Origin: Linum tenue
Taxonomy: Eukaryota > Streptophyta > Magnoliopsida > Malpighiales > Linaceae
Direction: 5' to 3'
NCBI GenBank assembly: GCA_946122785.1
Contig: CAMGYJ010000005.1
Span: 33,842,002-33,906,001, forward strand
DNA length: 64,000 nt
Shown here in pieces: positions 51,600 through 61,900 of this stretch; the first letter of the stretch is position 1, and each line of letters begins with the position of its first letter. A program made the translations under genes and the position numbers. The notes under the pieces were generated by a model that did not search any database, was not told where the DNA came from, and saw only the letters and a list, made by a program, of their open reading frames with translations.

Positions 51600-52738
51600 G
51601 GGAATGGGTTAGGGTAATTACTTGTTTTTTAGTAATCATGGTGGCAACCTCTTTATATAGCATTAGATTTCATATTTTTCTTTCTTTTTTAATCTTACGG
51701 TCAAGATTCTTTTAGGGTAATTTTGAAAATGAAATAGTAACCACACCCGATTATTCTATATAATCTACCCAAACCCTAGTTCTACCCTCCCTCCAGCCAA
51801 ACCCGCCGCAGCCGTCTCCACCACTCCGTCGCACTAATCTCGCCGGCCGCCTACACCAGCCCCTCCCCTCGACCACCCCGACGACAACGATGCCTACAGC
51901 CGGCCATTCTTCCCTCGGCCACCCCCGATTTCCCGGCGATCTCCCGGCGGAGTTATTGCTGCTTCCGTTGATCACGTCGCAGCCCAAAGGAAGAATCGGC
52001 TCGCAGGAGCATCAGCTACGGTGGCGTTGAGATGGTGATGATCTGGGGAGATTCCAATCATTTATACACAATCTAAAACCCTTTGGAATTGCCTGTGGTG
52101 GAATTCCAGAGACGCCTATGGTGGGGTGAGATGGTGATGATCTGGTAAAATTTTTTTTTTATATTGGTTGATTGTTTTGTTTTTTGAAATGGTATAATTT
52201 GTTTTCCACAATGGTATTGATTTGATTTCATAATAGTAGTGGCATTGATTGATTTTGGTATTGGTTGACTCTTGTAATGGCATAAATTGTTTGTATTAGT
52301 GGTTTTAGTTTATTGGTATTGATTTATTTATGCAATAGTATTGTTTTGATTTCACAGTAGTAGTGATATTGGTTGTTTTTGTATTTATTTGACTTTTGTA
52401 ATGGTATAGATTGTTGATATTGGTAGTTTTCGTGTAATAGTATATATTTATTTCTGCAATGGTATTGATTTTTTTCAAAATGGTAGTAGTTGTCTAATGG
52501 ATTGGTAGTGATTTCGTGTTTTTTCTTTTGCAGAAATATTGAGAAAAATATGGAAATAAAATATGGCCGGAGATTACGGAAGTGAGAGAAAGAAAAAGAA
52601 TTTTAATTAATAGATTTTTGTAACTACCTAAAATGTAATTTATTAAAATTAATTAATTAATATAATTTATTTTTTATACCCAACTTACCCTTAGTAACCA
52701 CGGTGATTACTACTTTAGTAATCACCGTAACCGCTCCC
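51600..52738. mobile_element. Mutator-like element with gene-like interior, 9-bp TSD
   Basis: The 1139-bp element begins GGGAATGGGTTAGGGTAATT and ends, on the other strand, GGGAGCGGTTACGGTGATTA. The TSD TATATATAT is perfect at 51591-51599 and 52739-52747, although the sequence is low in complexity. The interior has a TATA-like TCTATATAATCTACCC (51755-51770), a CCCTAG leader, a GC-rich exon-like block (51780-52010), a possible splice donor near 52146, then T-rich text with ATGGTATTGATTTG-like repeats. The same order occurs in reverse in 3474-4624. No recognised protein. Confidence 0.78.
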
Positions 52739-52747
52739 TATATATAT

Positions 52748-53420
52748 GTTGTTCCCCCAAAACTCCAACGAAAATGTAAGAAATTTATCATATAAGGCTT
52801 TGTTGCTATTGCTTTATCACAATTAGAGGTGGCAATTCTCAATCCAATCCACCAACCCATTAAAAATATCCACCTAATCCAATTAAATCCAATCCATTTT
52901 ATCCAAATCCAATTGGATTGGTGGATTCATGGATCAATCCATGGATCCAAATGACAAATTACGGTTTGGTACCTATAATTTTTATATTTACGAAAAATAT
53001 CATTGGAAAATTACGTTTTGGTACCTAAAAATTTTCATTATGACATTTTAGTACCTAAACTTTTCACATTTTGCAAATTGGTCCTTGGTTGAGGATGTCA
53101 TTTGGATTGATGGATAATCCATCAATCCACTGGATCCAATCCATGAATCCATCAATCCATTTGATCCATAAATCCATCAATCCAATCCACCAATCCATGG
53201 ATCAATCCATTTACCACCTCTAATCACAATGCAAATCGGTCACTTTCATTCGGAAAGATGCAGCTAGTGTCATTCGGACCCAAAAACGAACCCTTATGTT
53301 ATTGACTTATTGTTTCGAAATAGAAAGGCATCCAAAGGATTCGGCAAGTGTCAATTCCTCTTCTCAACTATTTGTCTATTTTATGTGCCGGCTGGCATGG
53401 CAATCAAAATAATAATTAAA
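52748..53420. other. Upstream region of B-type copy 3, split by a hAT element
   Basis: 52748-52823 and 53223-53420 together align with 45243-45530 upstream of B-type copy 2 (GTTCCCCCAAAACTCCAACG, AGAAATTTATCATATAAGGC, then CACAATGCAAAT, GTGTCATTCGGACCCAAAAA, GAAAGGCATCC, TCAATTCCTCTTCTCAACTATTTG). No gene. Confidence 0.7.
52824..53222. mobile_element. hAT non-autonomous element, TAGAGGTGG family
   Basis: The 399-bp element begins TAGAGGTGGCAATTC and ends CATTTACCACCTCTA, with a perfect 8-bp TSD ATCACAAT (52816-52823 and 53223-53230). The B-type copy 2 flank has an uninterrupted ATCACAAAT...CACAATGC at this place. It matches 25723-26141 along its length. Confidence 0.88.
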
Positions 53421-53635
53421 AAAGTGTGACAAGTATTAGGACTTGTGTATGACAGGACAGCTAATTATGGGAATACGATTTCCTTCCCTTTTCCTTTTCT
53501 TAGCTGGAAGAGTTGAATACGAATGTCGTGGCTTTGCTCAATCAGATCCAGAAATTCTCTGTGTCACAAGATGTGTGGGCTTGGACAGTTGCGTACATTT
53601 TTACTCGACTTAGCTTTGCTGTAGCTTGTTTTTGG

Positions 53636-53977
53636 ATAATGTCTATTTTTTATCTAAATCTTTTTCTGATTCTTTTATTTTATCCATACCTATTAAAATG
53701 CTATTAATTATCCAAATCTTTCGTAATGAATCAAAATATTAGCCATTTTTATGTTATCGTTAATAATTTTGCAACTCTTTTCATAGTTAAAATACTAAAA
53801 TTTTGTAATGTTGACATTCATGTGTCTCTTCCAAATCAGTATCATGTTGCCAAGTCAATATTACTAACAAAATTGCTAACTGAAAGTTAACATTTGGTTA
53901 ATTCTTAGCATTTTAATAGGTTTGGCTAATAAAAAAGAATCCAAAAAAGATTTGGATAAAAAATAGACATTGCCCCC
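53636..53977. mobile_element. MITE with about 60-bp inverted ends
   Basis: AATGTCTATTTTTTATC, AAATCTTTTT and CCTATTAAAATGCTA on the left (53638-53704) are mirrored on the right (53915-53972, complement). The right end reads GACATTGCCCCC and the left equivalent is shortened. The centre is AT-rich. No clear TSD. A LINE A-tail adjoins its right end. Confidence 0.65.
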
Positions 53978-56410
53978 TTTTTTTACAAAAGATAATCATA
54001 TATTGATTCAATAAGATAGTTACATTTTGGAGTTCAGTCAGGCCTGAAAATCAAATAAACGATTCATAGTTGGGTACAATGAAAGGGCCTTGCGAGCCAC
54101 CAAATGGGCTGCCCTATTGCTACGTCGACCTACAAATCGAACACTAAACCCATTATGAACTACAAAATAATGCACAATCTCTTCGAGTATAGCTCTCATT
54201 CGGTTATCTCTGGTATCACCTCGAATGGTCTTCTCGATACCCACTTTGGCATCTCCTTCAAACCTCATCTCCGTGAAACCATGGGACGGGCACAATAAAA
54301 TAGCCTCCCGGAGAACGAGCAATTCGACCACCATAGGGTCATCAATCAATGGGAACTACACCCCTTTAGCAAAAAGGATTTCCCTAGTCGGGTTCTTAAT
54401 AATCATTCCGCATATCGAGTGAGACCCAGTCCTTGTTGCCCCATCCAACATACAAACAGGCAAATTAGTCCCCCCCAGAACCCACGTGATGTATTAGAGG
54501 GATGGACGACTGGAGAATTTGATCCACCTGCAAACTTACTCACTCCTCATACTACTGATTAAATTGTCGCGTCAAGGCAGGGATCCCAAACTGTTTCCCC
54601 TCAATGACCACCCAGGCACCCAATTACGAGACCGTGGGATCCTCCAAAAAATGGCAACGACCGCCATGAATAGTGAAGGTTGATGAATAAGAGACATGAA
54701 CCGTTTCTTAAAAAGCGGAAAAGTATGACGAGGCAACCCTTGCTCAAGATACTCCAGCCCCGAATGGTCCCAAAGGGCTCTTGCCACTAGGCAATCCAGA
54801 AATAGATACTCCATTATCTCTGAATCCACCCAGCAAACCGGGCATCTGGGAAGCACTGGAATATCCTTTGGCTTCCTTGGCTGGCAGAATTTGGTTAAAA
54901 ATTTGCCAGACAAACACTTTCAATTCGGGAGGATTGTGAGCTTCCTATAAACAAATCCAGCTAGCCCTATCCATCCAACTAGCCATGACACGCCATCTAC
55001 CATTCTGCTTATCTAATAAGACAGTAAAATGGTAGGCCGATTTAATAGTGAAAACCCCGTCAACAGTACCATGCCAAATCAGTCTATCCTCCACATTCTG
55101 ATGAGGAAGAGGAATAGTTTTAATGGCCCGACAGGTTTTTGGTTCAAACCACTGGCTAAGATTTTTGTCACACCAACGACCCTCCCTAGGACAAATAACC
55201 TCCGCAACTCGCGGGTCCCTAGCCTCGGGAAGCACCAGGCGGTTTACACAAGGGGAAATGGATGCAACCGAGAAATCCAGATGGAAAGAAGCAGAGACGC
55301 AGTCGGACCATTACCAATTTGCCATCGTAATCCCATTTCTAAGAACTGTCGACCAAAGTCGATACTCTGTCAACCCCAAGATGGATGGGAACGATTCGTA
55401 GCATCGAGAAAGGTTCCATTAGGAAAATACTTCCCTTTATATACCTGGGTCAGGAGGGACTGGGGTTCATTCAGGATACACCAACCAATCTTGGCTAAAA
55501 GATTCTGATTAAAATATTTGAACCGACGAAACCTCATACCCTCGTCATGCTTACTCTTGCACATATTGCGCCAGGACATCCATCGAATCCTCGAGTGCGC
55601 TTCTTCCACACCCCACCAGAATCTGGCCACATGTTTGTGTAGGAGCCGACACAGAGGTAAAGGCAACTTGAAGTAGGACATAACATGCAATGGTAATGCT
55701 AAAGAGAATGATTTAATCAAAGTCACTTTAGCTGCTCATGACAATGTCCTCTGCTTCCATCCCTGGAGGCGCTCAAGCAATTTCTCCTCCAAATAACGGA
55801 ACTTAGTCATCTTAGATTGGGCTATCAGCGTAGTTAACCCCTTATATTTATCGTGGACCTCTACCGCTCCAACACCCAGAATCTGAGCCAAGGACTCTTG
55901 TTCCGACAGAGCAATATTCTTACTAAAGCAAACCGCCGACTTCCCAAAATTCACCCTTTGGCCACTAAGTTCCTCATATTCATTCAAAATCTCGATTAAA
56001 TTCTCACATTCCTGGAAAGAGCCCCTAAGGAATAAATATGAATCATCTGCAAAAAACAGGTGCGAGATCCGGGGAGCTCAAGGGGCCACTTTAACTCCTA
56101 GTTTTTATTTCCAAAAAGAGCCTTCCGAAAGAGCGCCGCAAACCCCTCAATGCATATGACAGACAAGAGATGAGATAAAGGATCCCCCTGCCGGAGTCCT
56201 CTGGATGGGATGAAGAATCCCGAAGGGATTCCATTCATGAGGACAGAGAACGACATAGATCTGAGGCATTCATGTATCTATCCTCTCTCGATGGAGTTAA
56301 AGCCAATCTTGTCCAAAACTGCAAGAAGAAATGGTCATTCGACACTATCATAGGCCTTTTCCATGTCAACCTTTAGAGCCATGTACCCTTTCTCTGTTTC
56401 CACTATAATA
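53978..56410 (-). pseudogene. Degraded LINE ORF2 (RT, zf-RVT, RNase H)
   Basis: From about 56400 down, the minus strand gives RT pieces (GYMALKVDMEKAYD, SRGLRQGDPLSHL, HLFFADDSYLF near 56050 with an intact FADD box), the post-RT region (GQRVNFGKSAVCFSKN, HDKYKGLTTLIAQSK, GWKQRTLS; 55736-55987), FWWGVEEAHSRIRWMSW (55370-55726), zf-RVT (LPRCPVCWVDSEIMEYLFLDC; 54572-54913) and the last part of RNase H (VELLVLREAI, FEGDAK, NRAAHLVA; 54038-54349). Many frameshifts and stops separate the pieces. The A-tail is at 53978-53984. Confidence 0.8.
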
Positions 56411-56454
56411 ATAATATGAAAATTAAAAAAAATAATAGGTCTGTAATTTCCGCC

Positions 56455-56705
56455 TACCCACATAAGTTAAAGATTTAGCTTTCCAGTTCTAAGCTTTAAC
56501 TGTGAACCAATCAATCAAAGGCTTGCAAGTATTCACTGTCAATTTACCAGCTATAAAAGGGACTCCAATGTACCTTACTAAAAATTTACCTAGCTAGCGG
56601 TCATAGCTAGATGCTCTAATTTTCATTTCCTCCCGTTTCATTTCTAGAAAAGATCTCACACTTACTGGGGTTGGATCTCAGCCTTAACAATAAAGTGAAC
56701 TCCTC
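56455..56705 (-). pseudogene. LINE RT fragment, second copy
   Basis: Aligns with 49796-50115 (shared AAGATTTAGC.TTCCAG, TCTAATTTTCATTTCCTC, CACTTACTGG.GTT and ATCTCAGCC). The minus strand encodes broken RYLGV, IAG and PLID-like RT pieces. It is adjacent to but not continuous with the LINE at 53978-56410. Confidence 0.55.
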
Positions 56706-57620
56706 CCATTTTCATTTTCTTTTATAACAAATGTTTGCATGTTGAACTAAATTAATGAAAGATTAGAAATGATTAAAAAAATATAATTTATATATGTTGG
56801 CCGCTTCATTCTCATAAAGTTTAGCCAGTGGATTTCTGCTTATCTCAATGGTTTGGCAAGGGTCATTAGAGAGGTTAGCTTCTTTTTCTACTATTTCCCC
56901 CCTATGAATTAATAAGGGTCGCTTCTCTCTAAGTTTATTGATTGATTATCTGAAGAACATCTACAATCGGCCTCAAACTGCATACCTTCCAAAAATCAAG
57001 CTACAAAGGTGTTTTCTGGCGAGGAAAAACTAGTGTTTGAACTCAATGAATGCACTTTTGACTTCTTGAACAACGATTAATAACACGGTTCACACCTCTC
57101 CAAACAATGTTCGAACGAGGGTGTTTGATGATTTTGATGGCTGATAAAACTAAGTTACGTTACTCCTACTCCTATGGAGGTTCAGTGAGAGCTCCAGAAA
57201 CTAAATGCTACGACTATGGCTACATTGCAGAGAAAAAGATAGTGTTTGACATGTGTTGTCAAATGTTTGGTTGTGGAACCCTTGCTTCTTCTTCGTTTCT
57301 TCTATTTATAGCCCTTAGGCGTAACTGCCTTGGTAACCGCCTTGACTGGTCTCTTGCTCCAAACTGCCTCGGGGTCCCTTGTCGCCACCTTGGTGACTAG
57401 TTGGTAACCGTCGCCTTGGGGCCCTTGTCATGACTAGATAGGGTTGAGCCTCCATGATGAAGTCTTAATCACATCAGCCTTGACGACTCCACACTCTCTT
57501 CTTGGTAGCCACCTCGAACCGTCTTGATAGCTAGGCCATATTACCCACCTAGATAGGATGAGAACTTGGCCCCTTTACCCACCAAGTTTTCACACTTAGT
57601 CTTAGAGAGACTGTCATGGG
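56706..57620. other. Non-coding stretch
   Basis: No gene is seen. 57120-57330 includes a good TATA (TTCTATTTATAGCCC, 57300-57314) followed by CTTGG/CCTTG-rich text, which could be the promoter part of an LTR. The ORF at 57107-57400 has no recognisable domain. Confidence 0.35.
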
Positions 57621-57621
57621 A

Positions 57622-58147
57622 CCACTGGTAAGCCCGTCTTGTCGGCCCTTGCTACCTGGACCGTCTTGCCATCATCGCCTTGTTAGCTAGGCTTTGTTAC
57701 CCAAGCTTGTCTTATCAGCTTGATGTCACCCTACTACCAAGCCGACCTTGTCGGCCTGGTCTCCATACTTAGTTTTTAGAATCTCATATTGGTATCTTGC
57801 ACCCGGCCAGCTTGGTACACGGTTAGGGGGCCACCATGCCCATCTTGGGACTCAGTCTCCATAAGCCCCCCTAAGGGGCTCTACCACTTGTAAGCCCGTC
57901 TTGTCGGCCCTTGCTACCTGGACCGTCTTGCCATCATCGCCTTGTTAGCTAGGCTTTGTTACCCAAGCTTGTCTTATCAGCTTGATGTCACCCTGCTACC
58001 AAGCCGACCTTGTCGGCCTGGTGTCCATACTTAGTTTTTAGAATCTCATATTGGTATCTTGCACCCTGTCAGCTTGGTACCCAGTTAGGGGGACACCATG
58101 CCCATCTTGGGACTCAGTCTCCATATGGCCCCCTAAGGGGCTCTACG
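57622..58147. repeat. Tandem duplication of a 262-bp unit
   Basis: 57629-57890 and 57891-58147 are two near-identical units beginning TAAGCCCGTCTTGTCGGCCC and ending CCTAAGGGGCTCTAC. Both have CTTGTCGGCCTGGT..CCATACTTAG and TTGGTATCTTGCACC. Differences are few, so the duplication is fairly recent. CTTGGTACCC-type words resemble LTR sequence but no coding part is attached. Confidence 0.85.
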
Positions 58148-58199
58148 AGTCCTCGTCATCCAGCCACCTTAGTCAAATTTCTTGTCTTTTTGGCTTGAT

Positions 58200-58480
58200 A
58201 CCCAAGCCAAACCCGTTGTGTCGCCTTGTTTCAAAGACTTAGTTTTTGGAGCCTCTTATTTGGTATCCGCCCGTTGTGTCGCCTTGTTTCAAAGACTTAG
58301 TTTTTGGAGGCCTCTTATTTGGTATCCGGTCTTTTGGCACTTGGTATCCGATCGTTTGGCACACCCCGTTGTGTCGCCTTGTTTCCAGACTTAGTTTCTG
58401 GATGACCTCCTATTTGGTACTCGGCTTGGTACCCGGTTGTTTGGCACCCCGTTGTGTCGCAATGTCCGGATATGGGGCCA
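58200..58480. repeat. Short tandem repeat, CCCGTTGTGTCGCCTTGTTTC units
   Basis: Units of about 64 bp starting CCCGTTGTGTCGCCTTGTTT and containing AGACTTAGTTTTTGGAG and CTTATTTGGTATCCG occur at 58210, 58271 and 58366, with a partial one at 58446. They share ACTTAGTTTTT...GGTATC with the adjacent 262-bp repeat, so both arrays come from one ancestral sequence. Confidence 0.75.
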
Positions 58481-58949
58481 TGGAGACGGGTCGGCCATCG
58501 TGTAGGGAAGAAGGGGCTTGGCCACTTAGGCCCAAAAATCCAACCCAACTAGGCCCAGCTAGCTCTTTTAATCATTAATGTTGAGCTGGCCTTATAAATC
58601 TATTGAATTTCTTGTAGTTGATCGATGTGGTACATGCTGATTTTTTTTATGGGTAAACAAAAGGAATGAGTATGAAGATATCTCGAGTTCCCGTTTACAA
58701 AGGCATGAGCTATGAAATGAACCAATCGTGTCGGTTGTCGTTCTGGTTGTCGTGATGGTGAAACCATCTTCAGAAAGACCATCGCAAATGACTCATATTA
58801 ATCTTTTAATAGTGCACTTTTAACGAAAATTATGGCTTAGCTTTTACATCTTTTTTTAAACATGCGTAATTTTATTTGGTCTCTCGTGTAGATAATATGG
58901 CTACTCATATCATAAAAAAGAAAGTTCTATCATCGATCATTCAACTATA

Positions 58950-58985
58950 CTAGAATGGAAGCCCGCGCTTCGCGGCGGGGACTTA
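58950..58985 (-). mobile_element. Helitron-like 3' terminus
   Basis: On the minus strand a GC-rich hairpin (CCCCGCCGCGAAGCGCGGG, 58961-58980) is followed by CTTCCATT and then CTAG, with host T next. A hairpin a few bases before a terminal CTRR, inserted before T, is the 3' signature of plant Helitrons. The element would extend to the right, and its 5' TC end was not identified in the window. Confidence 0.55.
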
Positions 58986-61900
58986 CATTTGTACTACTAA
59001 AAGTGTTCTTTAAGGTGAAGTGTGTGTTTAAATGTTGCAAACTATTCTAGTGATAAAAAATACGACCATCCAGCAACTGATAGCGTTTGAAAGCTTGCTG
59101 CAGAACCTGTAAAATGCAGCATTTCAGTTTAGAGAAGCAAGTAGTAACAAACGAAACCACAAAAGAATCAAAAGTAAACAATGGGGAGAGAAGTTATCCT
59201 TGTTGCTAAGCACAATAAGTTATGGTGCTTCCCTATATCCAAATTGAAAAACATTCAATTGAGATCATGGAAAAAAGTCATATTGTTTAACTAATTACCA
59301 ATTCACATATGTTTATTTGATTAGATCAACTGTAAGTCCAAGCCTATACTGAACATGATATTTTTTTAATCAAATGATGTCCTCTAACGTCAGATTGATG
59401 CTTCTAGTACAAACAAAGTCCAAGTTGTCAATGAATTTGTTGTGGTTAGTGCCATTCTTAATAGAATGTCCTGTATGCATCCTCAATGGCAAATACTTTT
59501 CAAGAAAGGAAAGGAAAACATATAATCTGAAGCTTAAATGACATCAGGTACTGGTGGCTGTTGGGGTCAAGTAGTCTAGGTTTGGGTAACGTTTTTGAGT
59601 TTCTTCCTTTTGAATGGAAGATAATTCGGTCGATTGAGAATTTGTCATCACTGATCAACCAAAAGGAGAAACAAAACTGACCTTACTGAAGCATTGAATC
59701 CCAAAGAGACCATCAAAGTCCAGAGCTGACGGATTATGCTGCAAAAGGAATTCATTACATAGTCAAAAGTATCCTCCATAGTAAAGCAAACAAACAAAAT
59801 CCTCCCAAACAATCAACCCGTCCACCATGAACTCTTATAATCCAAATAACATCAATCTAGAGCATATCATTTAACAACTGTTAAATTACCAATAATTACA
59901 ACACCTTATTTGCAATCCAGATCGGGATAATTGAAGGAGATCGATAATATAAATGAAAAAATAAAGTATGAATAAATGTATGTCCTCTAAATATAGTCCA
60001 AAAACTGTCAAACCAAACTTCAAACCTTGAGGGTAACCTGACACAGGGAAACTTTTGTAACACACCCACATAACTTAAATAACAAAATTTCCCCGCATAT
60101 CAATAAGCCAGAAAAAGTTTTTTGGCGAACAACCCAAACAAAGTAGCGTAGAATACTGAGCATATGGGAAGAACTAAAGAAGATGAATGACTATGATCTA
60201 TCATACAAAACAGAAACAATAAATAGAAATGACCAAAATGGGAGGTAGAATACCTAAATACGCAGGCACACCATCTAGTCACTATATTTAAGCAAATGCA
60301 TAGGTCTACTCTGCAAACCCTCCATTTTTCAGATACACGATGAAGGATATAAGAAGCAAAACTATTGTAAAACCCTGTGCCAAAAACAAAAAACAAAAAA
60401 AAAATACTGTTGGCTGCAGCCTGCAGGTAGAGAAGCTAGCCCAAACCATTTAGAGGGAATGCATCTGCAATTTGAAGCTCTTTGTCACTACCGGCAGCCA
60501 ACCCCAGGCATTGCAACAATATATATTCCAATCACATTCAGCAGCAGAACAATGGGTAGAGAAGAGAGAACTTGGAACACATCGTAGGAGAAAGAGAGGG
60601 GACTCAACTAAGAGTTGTAGATTGTGGAAATTCCTCCATTATGGGTTCTTCCCGCCCTGGATCTCACAGTCATCTATTGCCATCCTTTGTAGAGAATCTT
60701 ACAAACGGTAAAACCACAAAAAACCAACAAAATCAACCAAAGAAGATTTACAATAGAAAAGAGTAATATCATAATATCAATTAGATAATTCTCAGAATGA
60801 TTGTCGATGTCATTCAACACTCACCCAAAGCCCTTTGCATTGCAGTGGATCAAATATAACATATGATAACCTTAAGAAAAGATTGCACACAAAAAAAGAG
60901 ATTTCCATTCAATATACATAGAAATAATCCATGAGAAATGAAAAATACAACCAAAGAAATTCTTAGAAGCAATCGACTAACACTGATTCAACAAACATTT
61001 TGTCAAGATGATCCTTGCACCTGATATCAAGATGCAAAAAGGAAACAACACAACCCGAATGAACAAATTAGTCAGGTAACCAAAGACTGAACAAAACGTG
61101 AAATAACAAATGGATAATAGGAATGAAATAATAAAGGCAACCTGGAAAATTCCCCATATCCTTCCACTAACATGCAAAACATATTGGTATAAGAAAAATG
61201 CATCAAAGACAATCCAGTTCTTGACCCTTCTAAAAATGTCTTTAGCCTTCCCACTTTGTCCGAATGTCTCAAATTCCCAATACTTACAGTGTCAGATGAA
61301 TCAGGGAACAACAGTTAACGACACCAGCGAAATCATAACATGTGCATTTCTCAACGACACTACAGAATGCAATTCACATAGGAAAGGTCAATCAATCCTC
61401 ACCTACTTCACCAGAGTATACTGGGTTTTCCTTCGCCACCGGATTTGATATCTAAAATTGTGTATCCTCTCTACTCTTCCCAAATCCACAAACAAAAGCA
61501 TCACCAGTTGCTCCTCAGAAATCAAAATGAACAAATACTTCTGATTTCTTCGACATATAATCGCAACGAATCTGTAAGAAAGAAGAGTATGCTGCAACTT
61601 TAACCTGGAAATGAGACAGAGAGACTTCAAGCCAAATTTGGCCGCGAGATTGAGAAGGACTTGCTAAATGGATTCCCGAAGATGAAGGGTGCATCGAATC
61701 TGATACAGAGGCACAAATCTTCCATTTCGTCAAAAGGAATCAATGAAGAGACATTGAAGAAGAAATTATAGGGCGACAAAACCCTGAATGTACCTTTAAA
61801 TCCTTGAATATAACCTGTTCAGTGAACATGCATATATCTATAAAAAAAAAAAATTGGAGGGCGACAAAACCTGAACTGTGATATCAGTAAAGAATCGTCT

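Noticed and set aside
53513..53707. 64-residue hydrophobic ORF
   Set aside because: It runs into the left inverted repeat of a MITE and has no paralogue in the other copies of the flank.
60472..61448. Several 60-110 residue ORFs on both strands at 60-61.5 kb
   Set aside because: No recognisable domains, no paralogues in the window and composition like the surrounding non-coding DNA.
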